From contig NC_011071.1 of the NCBI RefSeq assembly GCF_000020665.1, positions 1,788,501-1,852,500 on the forward strand: 64,000 nt of DNA, given 5' to 3'. Shown here piece after piece: positions 61,788-64,000 of this stretch. The notes beneath the pieces were generated by a model that had not been told where the DNA came from, did not search any database, and saw only the letters and a program-made list of their open reading frames with translations. Position 1 is the stretch's first letter; each line of letters opens with the position of its first letter. Source of the DNA: Stenotrophomonas maltophilia R551-3. GTDB taxonomy: Bacteria > Pseudomonadota > Gammaproteobacteria > Xanthomonadales > Xanthomonadaceae. The position numbers and the translations under genes were made by a program.

Positions 61788-62675
61788 TCAGTCGATGTAG
61801 CGCTTGAGCAGGTCGCCGTATGCATCGATGCGGCGATCACGCAGGAACGGCCAGATGCGGCGCACATGCTCGCTGCGCTGCAGGTCGACGTCGCACAGCA
61901 GCACGGTGGCGTCGGTGCCGGCCTCGGCCAGGAATTCGCCCTGCGGGCCGAGCACGTGGCTGTTGCCCCAGAACTGGATGCCCGAAGCACCCAGCGGCGA
62001 GGCTTCGTGACCGACGCGGTTGCAGCTCAGCACCGGCAGGCCGTTGGCCACGGCGTGGCCGCGGTGGCTCAGCACCCAGGCGTCGCGCTGGCGGGTCTTC
62101 TCGTCCTGCACATCGTCCGGGTCCCAGCCGATCGCGGTCGGGTACAGCAGCAGTTCGGCGCCGGCCAGCGCCATCAGGCGTGCCGCTTCCGGATACCACT
62201 GGTCCCAGCACACCAGTACGCCGAGGCGGCCCACCGAGGTATCGATCGGCTTGAAGCCGATGTCGCCCGGGGTGAAGTAGAACTTTTCGTAGAAGCCCGG
62301 GTCGTCCGGAATGTGCATCTTGCGGTACTTGCCGAGCAGCGTGCCGTCTTTCTCGAACACCACGGCGGTGTTGTGGTACAGGCCGGCGGCGCGGCGCTCG
62401 AACAGCGAGCCGACCAGCACCACGCCATGCTTCTTCGCCAGCGCGCCCAGGCGCTCGGTGCTCGGGCCCGGGATCGGCTCGGCCAGGTCGAACTCATCGA
62501 CCGACTCGTGCTGGCAGAAATAAGGACCGTTGTGCAGTTCCTGCAGCAGCACCAGCTTGGCACCCTGGGCAGCCGCCTCGGCCACGCGTGCTTCGATCAC
62601 CGCCAGGTTGGCGGCGGCATCACCGTGGTTGCGCTCCTGGATCAGGGCGACGGTAAGGGGGCTGCGCGAGTTCAT
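61788..62675 (-). CDS. aguB: N-carbamoylputrescine amidase
   Basis: Nitrilase-superfamily enzyme that hydrolyses N-carbamoylputrescine to putrescine, CO2 and ammonia. The 295-residue protein has the catalytic triad in LVLLQELHNGPYF (Glu), KYRKMHIPDDPGFYEKFYF (Lys) and GVLVCWDQWYPE (Cys). The start MNSRSPLTVALIQ gives the usual length. It follows aguA in the same direction with a REP pair between; the two carry out consecutive steps from agmatine. Confidence 0.96.
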   Translation of the reverse strand: MNSRSPLTVALIQERNHGDAAANLAVIEARVAEAAAQGAKLVLLQELHNGPYFCQHESVDEFDLAEPIPGPSTERLGALAKKHGVVLVGSLFERRAAGLYHNTAVVFEKDGTLLGKYRKMHIPDDPGFYEKFYFTPGDIGFKPIDTSVGRLGVLVCWDQWYPEAARLMALAGAELLLYPTAIGWDPDDVQDEKTRQRDAWVLSHRGHAVANGLPVLSCNRVGHEASPLGASGIQFWGNSHVLGPQGEFLAEAGTDATVLLCDVDLQRSEHVRRIWPFLRDRRIDAYGDLLKRYID

Positions 62676-62762
62676 GCGGGGCGTTCCTGCGGGGGAAAAC
62701 CTGCATGTTAGCGCGGATGGGATGCTGCGGCGTGTCGGCCGCTGAATGGGTGCATGCAACCG

Positions 62763-62831
62763 GTAGCGCCGGGCCATGCCCGGCGGATTTTCCAGATGCC
62801 GCTGCGCTCGCCGGGCATGGCCCGGCGCTAC
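62763..62831. repeat. Inverted pair of GTAG REPs between aguA and aguB
   Basis: GTAGCGCCGGGCC palindrome at 62763-62785 and its inverted copy ending in CTAC at 62828-62831, inside a two-gene pathway unit. Confidence 0.9.
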
Positions 62832-62839
62832 CGCGCGAT

Positions 62840-63877
62840 TTATGCCTTCAACAGGCCTTCCGGCAGCTGCATGGTGATGCAGTGCAGGCTGCCGTTCTGC
62901 CAGATCAGCGAGCGGCACGGCACCTGCACGATCTCGCGGCCCGGGTGCGCCTGCGCCAGTACATCGCGGGCCAGGTCGTCAGCCGGATCGCCGTAGGCCG
63001 GCATCAGCACCGCGCCGTTGACGATCAGGTAGTTGGCGTACGACGCAGCCAGGCGGCGGCCTTCGTCGATCACCGGCTGTGCCCACGGCAGCGGGAACAA
63101 GCGGTACGGCTGCCCATCCTTGGTACGCAGTGCGGCCAGCTCGTTGCCCATCGCCTGCAGCTCGGCGTAATGCGAGTCGCTTTCGTCGTCGCAGGCCTGG
63201 TAGACGATGCTGTCGGCCGAGGCGAAGCGGGCGAGGGTGTCGATGTGGGCGTCGGTGTCGTCGCCTTCCAGGTAACCGTGGTCCAGCCACAGCACGCGGT
63301 CCTGCTGCAGCCAGCCGGCCAGGTCGGCGGTCAGGCTTGCCCGGTCGCGGTCCGGGTGGCGCTCGTGCAGGCACTTCCAGGTGGTCAGCAGGGTGCCTTC
63401 ACCGTCGGTCTCGATGCCGCCGCCTTCCAGCGCGAACGGGATGCTGCGCACCGGTGCGTCGTTGAACACGCCGGCCTGGTCGAGCACGCCCACCAACTGG
63501 TCATCCAGGGTGGCATCGAACTTGCCGCCCCAGCCGGTGAAGCGGAAGTCCAGCAGCTGGAAGCCGCCATCGGCGCGGCGCAGGGTGATCGGGCCGGAGT
63601 CGCGCAGCCAGGTATCGTCGTAGGCCGCCGTGGTGAAGTGGACCTTGTCCATGTCGATGCGGTTGGAGCGCAGCCGCATTTCGGCATAGGTCTCCACATC
63701 GTCGTCGGCCACGCAGATCAGCACCGGCTGGAAGCGGGTGATGGCCGCGACCAGCGCGATGTAGGTCTCTTCCACCTGGCCCAGGCGGTCGGCCCAGTCG
63801 GTGTCGGCGGTGGGCCAGGCAATCAGGATGCCGCTCTGGGCTTCCCATTCGGCAGGAAAACGAAGGGTCTGGTTCAT
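62840..63877 (-). CDS. aguA: Agmatine deiminase
   Basis: Converts agmatine to N-carbamoylputrescine and ammonia in arginine-derived putrescine synthesis. The 345-residue pentein-fold protein has RFPAEWEAQSGILIAWP, YDDTWLRDSGPIT, LEGGGIETDGEGTLLTT, LDHGYLEGDDTDAHIDTLARF and the C-terminal catalytic Cys in NGSLHCITMQLPEG. First of the aguA-aguB steps; a partial gene ends 40 bp upstream in the same direction. Confidence 0.97.
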   Translation of the reverse strand: MNQTLRFPAEWEAQSGILIAWPTADTDWADRLGQVEETYIALVAAITRFQPVLICVADDDVETYAEMRLRSNRIDMDKVHFTTAAYDDTWLRDSGPITLRRADGGFQLLDFRFTGWGGKFDATLDDQLVGVLDQAGVFNDAPVRSIPFALEGGGIETDGEGTLLTTWKCLHERHPDRDRASLTADLAGWLQQDRVLWLDHGYLEGDDTDAHIDTLARFASADSIVYQACDDESDSHYAELQAMGNELAALRTKDGQPYRLFPLPWAQPVIDEGRRLAASYANYLIVNGAVLMPAYGDPADDLARDVLAQAHPGREIVQVPCRSLIWQNGSLHCITMQLPEGLLKA

Positions 63878-63916
63878 GGTCTCGCTACACAGGCCCGCGC
63901 ACGGCGGGTAAAGGGA

Positions 63917-64000
63917 TCAACGGATCGGCGGTTTCGGGCCGATTTCGTTCGGGTCCGCCTGGTTGGCCACCACGTTGATCACCTTCTGCTTCTCGAAGTA
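63917..64000 (-). CDS. C-terminal end of an unidentified protein (partial)
   Basis: The last 27 codons and stop of a minus-strand gene that continues past the window: YFEKQKVINVVANQADPN, then EIGPKPPIR and TGA. It ends 40 bp upstream of aguA, so it may be in the same transcript. The short tail is not enough to identify a family. Confidence 0.55.
   Translation of the reverse strand, partial: YFEKQKVINVVANQADPNEIGPKPPIR

Overview
This is a GC-rich chromosomal segment of a Stenotrophomonas (maltophilia complex) or very close Xanthomonadaceae relative. The evidence is the gene content (divergent omlA/bamE-fur, a FimX of 689 residues, FabV as enoyl-ACP reductase, aguA-aguB) and dozens of short palindromes that begin with GTAG, the hallmark of the S. 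maltophilia SMAG/REP family. No rRNA, tRNA, CRISPR array or prophage was seen. Almost all genes are core housekeeping genes; the accessory content is one insertion sequence and the intergenic repeats.

Layout. 1-2250: smpB, divergent ratA-rnfH, bamE, fur. 2300-4600: SGNH hydrolase divergent from a LysR regulator. 4700-11520: recN, then the heat-shock cluster hrcA-grpE-dnaK-dnaJ with two sigma-32-like promoters. 11600-16780: AraC regulator divergent from an Fsr-like MFS exporter, a large composite repeat, pdxY-tyrA, a 64-aa protein. 16850-23840: ABC half-exporter, IMPACT protein, anti-sigma-like protein and ECF sigma factor (all minus), then a GAF-GGDEF-EAL protein. 23860-26300: LOG-family nucleosidase and a class III aminotransferase with a terminator in its leader. 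26350-32120: queA-tgt-yajC-secD-secF. 32786-39050: fabV, fimX, yhiN-yaeQ, pseudouridine synthase. 39056-46400: YaiI, cold-shock protein, GST, selO, apt, dbpA, YeiH transporter. 46478-49565: LysR regulator, uup. 49756-50981: an IS110-family element. 51012-59825: two c-type cytochromes divergent from an RND efflux operon with two permeases. 60018-63877: TraB-like protein, GNAT, aguB, aguA (all minus). 63917-64000: C-terminal end of a further minus-strand gene.

Two non-coding systems stand out. First, the IS110 element carries a readable bridge RNA upstream of its transposase. The leader has two bulged stem-loops; one repeats the left target flank and carries a GTAG that pairs with the right target, and the other repeats the element's right end and is complementary to its left end. 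This fixes the ends at 49756 and 50981 with a CT core and shows the element entered the CTAC (GTAG complement) of a REP palindrome. Second, seven copies of an approximately 102-bp cloverleaf palindrome occur in four intergenic regions, three times as a facing pair around GTAG repeats. The arms differ in sequence between copies but stay paired, so structure rather than sequence is conserved.

Starts were chosen by ribosome-binding sites and family length where possible; doubtful ones are flagged. All assignments come from reading the sequence and from knowledge of the families; no database search was run.
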